Source of the DNA: Oscillospiraceae bacterium | GTDB taxonomy: Bacteria > Bacillota > Clostridia > Oscillospirales > Ruminococcaceae | Length of the DNA stretch: 23,976 bases | Assembly (NCBI GenBank): GCA_900768105.1 | Contig: CAAGBQ010000046.1 | Coordinates: 1-23,976, forward strand | Direction: 5' to 3' | Part shown: positions 1-7,377 of the stretch, piece after piece | How positions within the stretch are numbered: the first letter of the stretch is position 1 | Layout: each line of letters begins with the position of its first letter | The notes under the pieces: generated by a model | Told to the model about the DNA's origin: nothing | What the model saw: the letters and a program-made list of their open reading frames with translations, nothing else | Databases searched by the model: none | Position numbers and translations under genes: made by a program

Positions 1-504
1 GCGGAATCCGTGCCGAATTCCGGCGGTGTGGTGCTCGTTCCGGCGTTCACCGGACTGGGCGCACCCCACTGGGATATGTACGCCAGAGGAACCATCCTTG
101 GAATAACCCGAGGCACGACTGCGGCGCATATTGCCCGCGCCGCCCTTGAGGGAATCGCCTTTCAGGTGACGGACATGATGCGCGCCATGCGAAAGGACGC
201 GGGCTGCGAAATTTCTGTGCTCCATGTGGACGGCGGCGCATCCGTAAGCAACATTATGATGCAGATTCAGTCCGACCTTCTGCGTATTCCCGTGGAGCGC
301 CCGCAGGTTGTTGAAACAACCGCCTTCGGTGCGGCGGCGCTTGCGGGACTTTATGCCGGAGTTTGGAAGGACCTTTCGGAAATTGCCGCCGTAAGAAAAA
401 GCGAGCGGGTTTTCACCCCCAAAAGACCGGAGGAGGACTGCGAGAGAGAGTACGAACGCTGGCTTAAAGCTGTTGCAAGGGCGAAGGATTGGGCGGAAAA
501 ATAA
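1..504 (+). CDS. glpK: Glycerol kinase, C-terminal part (5' end outside window)
   Basis: The last 167 residues of glycerol kinase, which phosphorylates glycerol to glycerol 3-phosphate with ATP in the cytoplasm. The reading frame is open from base 1, so the gene begins upstream of the window. Seen in the sequence: PAFTGLGAPHWD, followed by the RGTTAAHIARAALEGIAFQV stretch, the DGGAS phosphate-binding signature and the TTAFGAAALAGLYAGVW segment, all typical of the C-terminal ATPase domain of the FGGY kinase family. The C-terminal tail (KRPEEDCEREYERWLKAV) is the usual end of GlpK. The gene stops at TAA and is followed at once by two strong hairpins. Family assignment is firm; glycerol rather than another polyol as substrate follows from the close match to GlpK-specific motifs. 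Confidence 0.93.
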   Translation, partial: AESVPNSGGVVLVPAFTGLGAPHWDMYARGTILGITRGTTAAHIARAALEGIAFQVTDMMRAMRKDAGCEISVLHVDGGASVSNIMMQIQSDLLRIPVERPQVVETTAFGAAALAGLYAGVWKDLSEIAAVRKSERVFTPKRPEEDCEREYERWLKAVARAKDWAEK

Positions 505-507
505 AAT

Positions 508-573
508 GAGCACGGCAGCGTGCTCAAGATACGAAACAGACAAAGTGCCCGTGCTCATTTGAGCACGGGCACT
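508..573. terminator. Double hairpin between glpK and the convergent dehydrogenase
   Basis: Two consecutive perfect stem-loops. The first has arms GAGCACG/CGTGCTC (508-514 and 519-525) with a 4-base loop. The second has 13-bp arms AGTGCCCGTGCTC/GAGCACGGGCACT (544-556 and 561-573) with an ATTT loop. Both stems contain the same GAGCACG word, so they could also pair with each other. The T-rich tail is modest on both strands (GCTTTGCG on plus, TTTGTCTGTTT on minus). The position between convergent genes suggests a bidirectional terminator. Confidence 0.7.
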
Positions 574-590
574 GCTTTGCGTTAATATTA

Positions 591-1703
591 TCAATCCTCA
601 AAATCAAGAATTACTTTTATGTTATTGGAGGACTTATCCGCGGCGACCGCCATTGCTTCAACAAAATCTTTGTATTTAAACTTTTTGGTGATGATTTTTT
701 CAATAGCGGTTCTCTTATGCTCAATATTGTCGATAACCTCAAGAATGGTTTCGTGGGTATAACCGCTGGAGCCGTAAACATCCGCTTCGTTGGACATAAA
801 GTTGCTTCCGGAAAGGGAAAGCTTTTCGTGATAAACGGCAACAACGGAATATTTGGAACCGTGCTTGCTCATGGCAAATATCTGCTCAAAAAGGGAAACC
901 GAACCTGCGGCATCAATATATAAATCAACATCCGGAACGGCTTGGCTTATATTTGTCATACCTTTTGCGGCAAGCTCCTGAAGAGTGGCAAGAATTTTAG
1001 GATCAAGTTCGGCAAAGTTCATATCGGCTTTCTTTTCGGCGCCGTAGTATTCGATAAGCTTTTCACGAAGGTCAAAATTCTTTGTATTGATGGTTTTTGC
1101 GCCGATTTCCTCTGCAATTTTAAGACGCCAATCAACAACATCAACAACGGTTACATTCTTTATGCCGCGTGCAATAAGACCCGCGGCCGCTGAAAGACCG
1201 ATAGGGCCTGCGCCGAGAACGACAACATTTGCATTTTCATCAATTGGTTTGCAGGTGGCGCCGCGGGTGCCGACGCTTACAGGCTCGATAAGTGCGGCGG
1301 CATCAAGGTTTATGTCGGGATTAAGTACATATATATTATAACCGGACTTTGCGTTTTGAACATCCACATATTCGCAAAAGCCGCCGCACATATCCGCCAT
1401 TACCATACCGGCGCGTTTTGCCTTGCCGGGATCAACAAAGACAATGTCGCCTATGTTTATATCAGCGGCAACATCCTCGCCCTTTTCAACAATTTTTCCC
1501 ACAAATTCATGGCCGAAAGGCATTCCGGGGAAAATTCCGTAAGGAAGTCCGCCGCCGTTATACGCTCCGGTGTCCGAACCGCAGATACCCGCGCGAAGAA
1601 CCTTTACCAAAACATCCTTTGATGTGATTTGAGGAATTGGTCTTTCTTCAATTCCCACATTTTTAACGCCGTAATAAACGCCGCATTTCATTGTACCTTG
1701 CAT
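591..1703 (-). CDS. Zinc-dependent alcohol dehydrogenase (MDR superfamily)
   Basis: A 370-residue medium-chain NAD(P)-dependent dehydrogenase. Catalytic zinc ligands are visible as Cys41 (AGICGSD), the GHE at 64-66, and the Glu of ALIEPVSVG; the Rossmann fold shows VVLGAGPIGLSAAAGL. The usual four-cysteine structural zinc loop is missing: the region reads DPGKAKRAGMVMADMCGG. The overall pattern is closest to polyol, threonine or sorbitol dehydrogenase-like enzymes, but the substrate cannot be read from the sequence. The ATG at 1703 is supported by GGAGG 7 bases upstream; a second ATG four codons later is possible. The gene is divergent from a TetR regulator, which probably controls it, and convergent with glpK, so a role in polyol or alcohol metabolism is plausible but only inferred. 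Confidence 0.88.
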   Translation of the reverse strand: MQGTMKCGVYYGVKNVGIEERPIPQITSKDVLVKVLRAGICGSDTGAYNGGGLPYGIFPGMPFGHEFVGKIVEKGEDVAADINIGDIVFVDPGKAKRAGMVMADMCGGFCEYVDVQNAKSGYNIYVLNPDINLDAAALIEPVSVGTRGATCKPIDENANVVVLGAGPIGLSAAAGLIARGIKNVTVVDVVDWRLKIAEEIGAKTINTKNFDLREKLIEYYGAEKKADMNFAELDPKILATLQELAAKGMTNISQAVPDVDLYIDAAGSVSLFEQIFAMSKHGSKYSVVAVYHEKLSLSGSNFMSNEADVYGSSGYTHETILEVIDNIEHKRTAIEKIITKKFKYKDFVEAMAVAADKSSNNIKVILDFED

Positions 1704-1734
1704 TGCCGTACCTCCGTTTTTTTAATAGATTTCG

Positions 1735-1764
1735 GTTGATTATTTTTTAACAATCAACTACAAT
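1735..1764 (+). promoter_or_regulatory. Promoter of the TetR gene with overlapping palindromic operator candidate
   Basis: A sigma-A type promoter is visible on the plus strand: TTGATT at 1736-1741, a 17-base spacer, and TACAAT at 1759-1764. The inverted repeat GTTGATT-N10-AATCAAC (1735-1741 and 1752-1758) covers the -35 element and the spacer, the expected site for an autoregulating TetR dimer. It also lies within the upstream region of the divergent dehydrogenase, whose start is at 1703, so one operator could control both genes. Binding is inferred. Confidence 0.6.
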
Positions 1765-1828
1765 ATCATTATAGTTCGGCAGGAACGCGGTTTAACCGAC
1801 AAAAAAGTAAATGTGTCGGAAAACAGAA

Positions 1829-1834
1829 GAAGGG
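1829..1834 (+). promoter_or_regulatory. Ribosome binding site that favours a TTG start for the TetR gene
   Basis: GAAGGG lies 6 bases before the TTG at 1841. The upstream in-frame ATG at 1811 is preceded only by A-rich sequence without a Shine-Dalgarno match, so the TTG start is preferred. Confidence 0.5.
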
Positions 1835-1840
1835 TTCCCT

Positions 1841-2380
1841 TTGAACATACCCGCAAAAGAAAGAATTGACCGAGAGTTCAAAAATTTGCTTAAAGACTCC
1901 GGCATAGAAAAGATTAAGATTACAGATATTTGCAGAGCGGCACAGATAAACCGCACCACCTTTTATGAGTATTATCACAGCAAAAGCGAGCTGCTTTGTG
2001 CGTTACAGATGGAGTATTTCAACGCGATGTATGATTCCTTTGCGGAGGAATATAAAAACGCGCTTTCTGCCGCCGATGCAAAAAAATTCTTTTTAAAGGT
2101 AGTCCGTTACCATAAGGAGCACAGTGAGGATTTTGCCTATTTGCTGAAAAATAATGCAGATGGGCTTTTTGAAACAAATTTGAGTATGCACCTAAAGCAA
2201 AAAATCCTTGGGGCAAATTACAGCAAAAAAGACGAATTTGAATTTATCTATCATTTCATCGGTCATCTTGCAATGATTTTGAGCTGGATTTTGGAGGGAA
2301 TGAGCCTTTCGGAGGAAGAGCTTGCGGATATTATGATGAAAAGCGTCCCGATGGGTAATGGGCACGAATGTAAAAAATAA
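1841..2380 (+). CDS. TetR/AcrR family transcriptional regulator
   Basis: A DNA-binding repressor of about 179 residues from the TTG at 1841 (189 if the ATG at 1811 is used). The N-terminal TetR helix-turn-helix is clear: IKITDICRAAQINRTTFYEY followed by YHSKSELL. The C-terminal part is helical with an aromatic ligand-binding/dimer region (FIYHFIGHLAMILSWILEG), as in DhaS-like and YcfQ-like small TetR proteins with a TetR_C domain. It is transcribed away from the zinc-type alcohol dehydrogenase, and a 7-bp inverted repeat in its own promoter is a likely operator. The probable role is local control of itself and of the dehydrogenase. The inducer is unknown. A strong bidirectional terminator follows the stop. 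Confidence 0.9.
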   Translation: MNIPAKERIDREFKNLLKDSGIEKIKITDICRAAQINRTTFYEYYHSKSELLCALQMEYFNAMYDSFAEEYKNALSAADAKKFFLKVVRYHKEHSEDFAYLLKNNADGLFETNLSMHLKQKILGANYSKKDEFEFIYHFIGHLAMILSWILEGMSLSEEELADIMMKSVPMGNGHECKK

Positions 2381-2412
2381 AAGCGGGCTTATAATCACGC
2401 CTGATAAAACGC

Positions 2413-2455
2413 AAAAAGCCTCTTCGTGCTCAAACAAGCACGAAGAGGCTTTTTT
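2413..2455. terminator. Bidirectional rho-independent terminator
   Basis: A perfect stem with arms AGCCTCTTCGTGCT (2417-2430) and AGCACGAAGAGGCT (2437-2450) and a six-base loop, flanked by A5 on the left and T6 on the right. It ends both the TetR gene (plus) and the Eis-like gene (minus). Confidence 0.93.
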
Positions 2456-2462
2456 AGTATAA

Positions 2463-3674
2463 TCAGATATAGTCCGAAACATAAGGTATGCTGTGGAAAA
2501 GAATATCGTCAAGCGTTTCTGCCGCCTTGCGCGTACAGGCGATTCTGTCCATCTCGTAAAGCTTTTCGGCGGTTTTATAGCCAAGGAGCATTGTGGTAAG
2601 GGTGCCGATGCTCATTTTCATGGTAAAATCGGGCGCTTCATCGGTTATTTCGCATTTGCCGCCGGCAAAGCGCACTGTAAAGCGGCCGTTGTTCCATGGA
2701 AGAAGCTCGTCGCTTACATCAAAGCGGAAAACCGCCGGAGTCTCGTTCGGCTCGCAGCTGTATTGCTCAAAGAAAAGCGGAATATCGACTATTCTGCCCA
2801 TGGCATAGGGACGGATGGTTTCCTTTATGTCGCTGTCGTCAAGTTCAAAGGCTATCGGCTCGCTGTAATAATTGTTTCCGCGAACTTCATCAATCATGGA
2901 ATCGTGAGCATAGATGTATTCCCAAAGGCCAAGCTGCGCTTCACGGTTAAGAAAAATCATCTCCTTGATGTGCATAACATCGGAACTGATGAGATAGACC
3001 ATATAGCCATATGGCACGCCCTTTGCGGAATAATAGATTGCCACATTGGTGTCGTCCTCGTCCCAACGCCAGTATTCCTCCCATGCAAGGTTGTTGCGGA
3101 AAAGGCAGCCGTGGGTTCGCTTTGCAAACTTTGTGTGCAGTTCGTGGAACTGCTTATCATCCCAATCAACACGGCGGACATAGCCGGGCTCTTTTATCTT
3201 TCGCGGAATCTGGGTGTCCTTTACTACATAGGTCATTTTGTTAGAGATAATCTCCCACCCAAGCTTTCGGTAAAGCGGGATGGAATAGGGATAAAGAAGC
3301 ACAAAGGGGCGCTTTGCATCCCTCATTCTGGTAAGGCTTTGAATCATAAGGTGCTTCATTATGCCGCGGCCGGTATATTCCGGATAGGTGCATACGCTTG
3401 TGACAAAGCCGACGGCATATTTTGCGCCGTAGATGTTCATATCAAGAGGGTATGCGGCAAACTGCGCCACAAGGTCATCGCCGGCAAAGCAGCCGAGAAC
3501 ATCGGCACGCTCGATTACAGGGAATTTTGACTGCTTGATTTCGTCATCCTTCCAGCCGGTTTCGGAAAGCTCCTGTTCCGTTACCTGAAAGGAATAGCGG
3601 AGCAGGGCGTTGTATTGCTCCACATCTGCGGCAACAAGGGGGCGGATTATCAGATTTTCGTCTTTTTCCTTCAT
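2463..3674 (-). CDS. Eis-like GNAT family N-acetyltransferase
   Basis: A 403-residue protein with the three-part architecture of the Eis (enhanced intracellular survival) family: an N-terminal GNAT domain (acetyl-CoA loop in the TYPEYTGRGIMKHLM region, residues about 97-111, then PFVLLYPYSIPLYRKLGWE), a second atypical GNAT-like middle domain, and a C-terminal sterol-carrier-protein-like fold (GRFTVRFAGGKCEITDEAPD, then TMLLGYKTAEKLYE). Characterised Eis proteins acetylate amines of aminoglycosides or peptides with acetyl-CoA; the substrate here is unknown. The length matches the family. The ATG at 3674 has an AAGAGG ribosome binding site. It lies 71 bases downstream of glnN on the same strand, with a hairpin between them but no clear promoter, so partial read-through from glnN is possible. 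Confidence 0.85.
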   Translation of the reverse strand: MKEKDENLIIRPLVAADVEQYNALLRYSFQVTEQELSETGWKDDEIKQSKFPVIERADVLGCFAGDDLVAQFAAYPLDMNIYGAKYAVGFVTSVCTYPEYTGRGIMKHLMIQSLTRMRDAKRPFVLLYPYSIPLYRKLGWEIISNKMTYVVKDTQIPRKIKEPGYVRRVDWDDKQFHELHTKFAKRTHGCLFRNNLAWEEYWRWDEDDTNVAIYYSAKGVPYGYMVYLISSDVMHIKEMIFLNREAQLGLWEYIYAHDSMIDEVRGNNYYSEPIAFELDDSDIKETIRPYAMGRIVDIPLFFEQYSCEPNETPAVFRFDVSDELLPWNNGRFTVRFAGGKCEITDEAPDFTMKMSIGTLTTMLLGYKTAEKLYEMDRIACTRKAAETLDDILFHSIPYVSDYI

Positions 3675-3711
3675 ATTTTACCTCTTTTTATCTTTTTGGG
3701 GCATATTTTCA

Positions 3712-3733
3712 CCGGAGCGGAAAACCGCTCCGG
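3712..3733 (-). terminator. Hairpin between glnN and the Eis-like gene
   Basis: A perfect 9-bp stem CCGGAGCGG/CCGCTCCGG with a four-base loop. On the coding (minus) strand it is followed by GTGAAAATATG rather than a U-tract, so it is at best a weak terminator; it may attenuate or process the glnN transcript. Confidence 0.45.
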
Positions 3734-3745
3734 CAGAATTTTTGT

Positions 3746-5836
3746 TTATACGCTGAAAAGCAGGTCGCGGTAGGTTGGGAAGGGCCAATATTCTGCGGCA
3801 ACGGTATCCTCCAGCCTGTCGGCGACTGCGCGAAGCGCACTCATGGAGGAATGAAGCTCGTCACAGACAAAGCGTGCTTTCGGAATAAGCTCTTTTATGG
3901 TATCGGCTTTTTCGCGGAGTGCCTCGGTATTTGCAATGCGGTCGGAAAGCTCCGCACAGAGGGAATCTATTTTTTTAAGCAAGGCTGTTTCGGCACTGTT
4001 TTCTACGGAAAGGCCGACGGCTTTTTTTGCTGCGGCAGTTTCCGCAAGGGCGCGTTCATATGCAAGGCAGGCGGGAAGGATATCCTTCTTTGCCATATCA
4101 AGCATGGTGGAAGCTTCTATCATAATGACCTTATTATAATTATCGAGCAGGATGTCCCGACGGGAATGGATTTCGCTTTCGGTAAAGATTTTGTGGCGGC
4201 GGAAAAGCTCCACATTCTTTTTGTCGGAAAAATGCGGCAGGGCGTCCACGGCGGTTGCAAGGTCAAGCAGACCGCGGCGCTTTGCTTCCTGAACCCACTC
4301 ATCCGTATAGTTGTTGCCGTTGAAAATTATGCGGCGGTGCTGCTGAACGGTTTCCGCAAGAAGAGAATCAAGCTCCTTATCAAAATCCTCCGCATTCTCC
4401 AGACGGTCGGCAAACTGCATAAGAGAATCCGCCACCATGGTATTGAGCATAATGTTCGGTCCGGCAATGGAAAGGCTGGAGCCGGGCATACGAAATTCAA
4501 ACTTGTTGCCGGTAAAGGCAAAGGGAGAAGTGCGGTTGCGGTCGGTTTTGTCCTTCCAAAATTCCGGAACGGCAGAAACGCCGGTATCCATGCGGCTTCC
4601 ATCATTGTGGGCGGCGCCGTGGCCTTCCGCAATGGATTCAAGGATTCTTGTAATGTCCTCGCCAAGGAACATGGAGATGATTGCGGGCGGCGCTTCGGAA
4701 CCGCCGAGGCGGCGGTCGTTTCCCGCGGTGGAAACGGAAATGCGCAGGAGGTCCTGATGTTCGTCCACTGCTTTGATTACGGCGCACATAAAGAGAAGAA
4801 ACTGCTTGTTATTTTCCGGTTCGCGCCCGGGCTTCAGCAGGTTTTTGCCAAGGTCGGTGGAAAGCGCCCAGTTGTTGTGCTTTCCGCTTCCGTTAACCCC
4901 GCGGAAAGGCTTTTCATGAAGAAGGCAGGCAAGACCGTGGCGTTCCGCCACCTTCTTCATAATTTCCATGGTGAGCTGGTTGTGGTCGGTTGCAAGGTTT
5001 ACATTGCTGTATCCGGGGGCAAGCTCGTGCTGGCCGGGGGCAACCTCGTTGTGTTTTGTTTTGGCATAAACGCCAAGCTTCCAAAGCTCGGTATCAAGGT
5101 CGTGCATAAATTCGGAAACACGGGGGCGGAGGGCGCCGAAATAGTGGTCCTCCATTTCCTGACCCTTCGGCGGCTTTGAGCCGAAAAGAGTGCGGCCGGT
5201 AATGACAAGGTCCTCGCGCTCCTCAAATTGGGCGCGGTCGATAAGGAAATATTCCTGTTCCGCACCGGCGGTTACAAAAACACGCTTTGTTTCGGTATCT
5301 CCAAAAAGGCGAAGCACACGCAAAGCCTGTTTACAGACGGCTTCTGTGGAGCGCATAAGCGGAGTTTTTTTATCAAGGACCTCGCCTCCGTAGGAACAGA
5401 AAACGGTGGGTATGCAAAGGGAACCATCCTTCACGAAGGCGTAGGAGGTGGGGTCCCAAGCGGTATAGCCGCGCGCTTCAAAGGTTGCGCGCAGTCCGCC
5501 GGAGGGAAAGCTGGAAGCGTCCGGTTCGCCCTTGATAAGCTTCTTTCCGGAAAACTCCATAACAATTCCGCCGTCCTTGGTCGGGGTGATAAAGCTGTCG
5601 TGCTTTTCGGCGGTTATGCCGGTCATGGGTTGGAACCAGTGGGTATAGTGGGTTGCGCCTTTTTCGATTGCCCATTCCTTCATTGCCTCCGCAACGGCGT
5701 CGGCAACATCCTTTTCCATTTCGCCCCCGTTTTCGATAATGTCGATAAGGCGGTCGTAAATTTCGGAAGAGAGGCGCTGTCGCATGACCTCTCTGTTAAA
5801 AACCATGCTGCCGAAGATTTTCGGAATATCCGTCAT
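3746..5836 (-). CDS. glnN: Glutamine synthetase type III
   Basis: Glutamine synthetase III, 696 residues, making glutamine from glutamate, ammonia and ATP; a large cytoplasmic oligomer that is distinct from GlnA. Family-specific segments seen in order: FGSMVFNREVMRQRL at the N-terminus, AGAEQEYFLI, HNEVAPGQHELAP, LHEKPFRGVNGSGKHNNWAL, GNDRRLGGSEAPPAI, and the PFAFTGNKFEFRMPGSSLSI segment. A helical, charge-rich C-terminal region follows. The ATG at 5836 is chosen because it begins the conserved N-terminus and has AGAGGTG upstream; the frame stays open to 6001, but that extension would cross the promoter at 5880-5908. Length fits the family (about 700). GSIII is known mainly from Bacteroidetes, cyanobacteria and Firmicutes. 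No GlnR or GlnK gene is nearby. Confidence 0.97.
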   Translation of the reverse strand: MTDIPKIFGSMVFNREVMRQRLSSEIYDRLIDIIENGGEMEKDVADAVAEAMKEWAIEKGATHYTHWFQPMTGITAEKHDSFITPTKDGGIVMEFSGKKLIKGEPDASSFPSGGLRATFEARGYTAWDPTSYAFVKDGSLCIPTVFCSYGGEVLDKKTPLMRSTEAVCKQALRVLRLFGDTETKRVFVTAGAEQEYFLIDRAQFEEREDLVITGRTLFGSKPPKGQEMEDHYFGALRPRVSEFMHDLDTELWKLGVYAKTKHNEVAPGQHELAPGYSNVNLATDHNQLTMEIMKKVAERHGLACLLHEKPFRGVNGSGKHNNWALSTDLGKNLLKPGREPENNKQFLLFMCAVIKAVDEHQDLLRISVSTAGNDRRLGGSEAPPAIISMFLGEDITRILESIAEGHGAAHNDGSRMDTGVSAVPEFWKDKTDRNRTSPFAFTGNKFEFRMPGSSLSIAGPNIMLNTMVADSLMQFADRLENAEDFDKELDSLLAETVQQHRRIIFNGNNYTDEWVQEAKRRGLLDLATAVDALPHFSDKKNVELFRRHKIFTESEIHSRRDILLDNYNKVIMIEASTMLDMAKKDILPACLAYERALAETAAAKKAVGLSVENSAETALLKKIDSLCAELSDRIANTEALREKADTIKELIPKARFVCDELHSSMSALRAVADRLEDTVAAEYWPFPTYRDLLFSV

Positions 5837-5879
5837 ACAATAACACCTCTTTCTTTTTAGAAAAAATAAAATATATTTT

Positions 5880-5908
5880 ATAGTAGCACCCGCCGCGCGC
5901 CCTGTCAA
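5880..5908 (-). promoter_or_regulatory. Promoter of glnN
   Basis: Read on the minus strand: a consensus TTGACA at 5908-5903, a 17-base GC-rich spacer and TACTAT at 5885-5880, about 44 bases before the glnN start codon. The GC-rich spacer is unusual in an otherwise AT-rich leader. Confidence 0.75.
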
Positions 5909-6005
5909 GAAAGGAAATGAATTTTTATGCAAAAAGACGGCAAATCGGCGGCAGGATTGCAGGAAAGCGAAAAAACCGCAGGAAAAGCGGCGAAAAAACA
6001 AAAAC

Positions 6006-6036
6006 CCGCTTTCCCCAAAAAAGGGAGAGCGGTTTT
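6006..6036 (-). terminator. Terminator of the MFS transporter gene
   Basis: On the minus strand, just after the MFS stop, CCGCTCTCCC pairs with GGGGAAAGCGG across a T6 loop with one mismatch, and is followed by GTTTTTGTTTTTT. The plus strand also carries a T6 after the hairpin. Confidence 0.85.
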
Positions 6037-6040
6037 TTGT

Positions 6041-7267
6041 TTAATCGACGGATTCATAAAGCTTTTTTACATCGGAGCGGTTTTTCCATACGGTCATCAG
6101 ACAGAAAATAAGGACGGAAAATGCGCAGAAGGAGAGGCAGACTCTGTAATCAAGAATTTCTCCGAGAGCACCGACCGCAAGACCGAGCATTGCTGAGGAG
6201 AGAAAATACAGCATACTCTCAAAAGCATTTAGCCTGCTGCGAAGACTCTCCGGAATATATGACTGAACCGCCGCATGACGCATGGTTGCGCTGTTTATAC
6301 CGAGAAAACCGCATATGCCCCGGTTTATTAGCATAAGCGGATACGGAAGCCATAAAAGGCAGGCGTCCATGCTCTCATATACCATATACACAAAAAACGC
6401 AAAGGAAAAGCGGCGTTTTTTCGGTATGTGAACCTTATAGCAAAATACTCCGCCGATACTGCGCCCGATAAATTCAACGGTTGAGAAAAAGGAGTACATT
6501 GCAGCGGTAAAGCCCGCCGCCGTGCGGAAAAATGCGATAAGCAGAGACGAATATCCGGACGCCGTTCCGTTTGTGACCGCCATATATGCGTAAATTGTGC
6601 GAAGACCTTTTTCGTTTTTCAAATACTCCGCTGCCTCACGGATATCGGAGCACCATGTTTTAAGAGAATAGCCGCCGCCATCAAGCCGGCTTGATTCTTC
6701 AACGGAGATAAACGATTCGGTTATTGCGGCGGCAAAAGAAAGCCCACCCTGAATAATGAGTATCCGACCGACTCCGATGGTATCAAGCAGCACAGCCGCC
6801 ACAGGGGTCATAAGCACACGGACAACGGTATATAACATTCCCGAAACAGCATAGCCTTTTTCCTCGGCACCCTTTGCAAGAAGCTTTGGGTAGATGCTGT
6901 TATACGCAAGCTCGTCAAAAGCGGATACGCTTGAAAGCAGCACGGAAAAGCCGAGATAACCTATATACGAAAAGCTGAAATTAAGAAGATAGATTCCGGC
7001 AAGCACATAGAGAACACTGTTCAGAAAATCTCCTCCTACCAAAAACGGCTTTCTCGGAAGGCGGTCCATTATCGGGGCGGCAAAAAGCGGGATTACGAAT
7101 GCCGGAATTACGGCAACGGCAACGGTCAATGCGGCGGAAAGAGTGCTTTGCGTTTCATCAAAGACAAGGAACGAAAGGGCAAAGCTTCCGGCAATCCCGC
7201 CTGCGGCACCAAGCACGGTTGCGGTTATAAGCAGAGTGAAATTTTTATTCCAAAGACGGGGTTTCAT
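6041..7267 (-). CDS. MFS transporter (probable drug or metabolite exporter)
   Basis: A 408-residue major facilitator integral membrane protein with many hydrophobic helices throughout. The N-terminal half begins RLWNKNFTLLITATVLGAAG, and the signature loop between helices 2 and 3 reads PIMDRLPRKPFLVGGD, the D-R-x-x-R-K pattern of proton-coupled exporters. The profile (short N-terminus, second half ending with a basic, hydrophilic tail) resembles MFS_3 / EntS-type exporters. The ATG at 7267 is preferred over an upstream in-frame ATG because AGGAGG lies 7 bases ahead and the upstream extension overlaps the TATAAT at 7305-7300. It sits downstream of an XRE-type regulator on the same strand but has its own promoter-like element. 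The substrate is unknown. Confidence 0.88.
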   Translation of the reverse strand: MKPRLWNKNFTLLITATVLGAAGGIAGSFALSFLVFDETQSTLSAALTVAVAVIPAFVIPLFAAPIMDRLPRKPFLVGGDFLNSVLYVLAGIYLLNFSFSYIGYLGFSVLLSSVSAFDELAYNSIYPKLLAKGAEEKGYAVSGMLYTVVRVLMTPVAAVLLDTIGVGRILIIQGGLSFAAAITESFISVEESSRLDGGGYSLKTWCSDIREAAEYLKNEKGLRTIYAYMAVTNGTASGYSSLLIAFFRTAAGFTAAMYSFFSTVEFIGRSIGGVFCYKVHIPKKRRFSFAFFVYMVYESMDACLLWLPYPLMLINRGICGFLGINSATMRHAAVQSYIPESLRSRLNAFESMLYFLSSAMLGLAVGALGEILDYRVCLSFCAFSVLIFCLMTVWKNRSDVKKLYESVD

Positions 7268-7299
7268 AAAAAAGCCTCCTTTCCTCAAATTCCGATACA

Positions 7300-7305
7300 A
7301 TTATA
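7300..7305 (-). promoter_or_regulatory. -10 element of the MFS gene
   Basis: A perfect TATAAT on the minus strand, 33 bases before the start codon. No convincing -35 hexamer is present at 17 bases, which suggests activator dependence or a weak promoter. Confidence 0.5.
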
Positions 7306-7330
7306 GCACGGAATTAAGCGGAAGAAAATA

Positions 7331-7365
7331 CGGCTGTTTTGGGAAAATTAAGTCCAAATCAGCCG
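7331..7365 (-). terminator. Hairpin after the XRE regulator gene
   Basis: CGGCTG-A-TTTGG pairs with CCcAAA-A-CAGCCG with one internal mismatch, starting 13 bases past the regulator stop. The minus-strand tail TATTTTCTTCC is a weak U-tract. Probable but imperfect terminator. Confidence 0.5.
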
Positions 7366-7377
7366 CATAAGCAGGTC

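Noticed and set aside
2493..3530. A 345-codon open frame on the plus strand
   Set aside because: It is antisense to the Eis-like gene, whose family motifs are clear; the product has no recognisable domain and no ribosome binding site.
3851..5179. A 442-codon plus-strand frame opposite glnN
   Set aside because: It lies entirely within the conserved glnN coding sequence; a result of GC-skewed codon usage.
5837..6001. An N-terminal extension of glutamine synthetase III
   Set aside because: It crosses the consensus promoter at 5880-5908; the family N-terminus begins at 5836.
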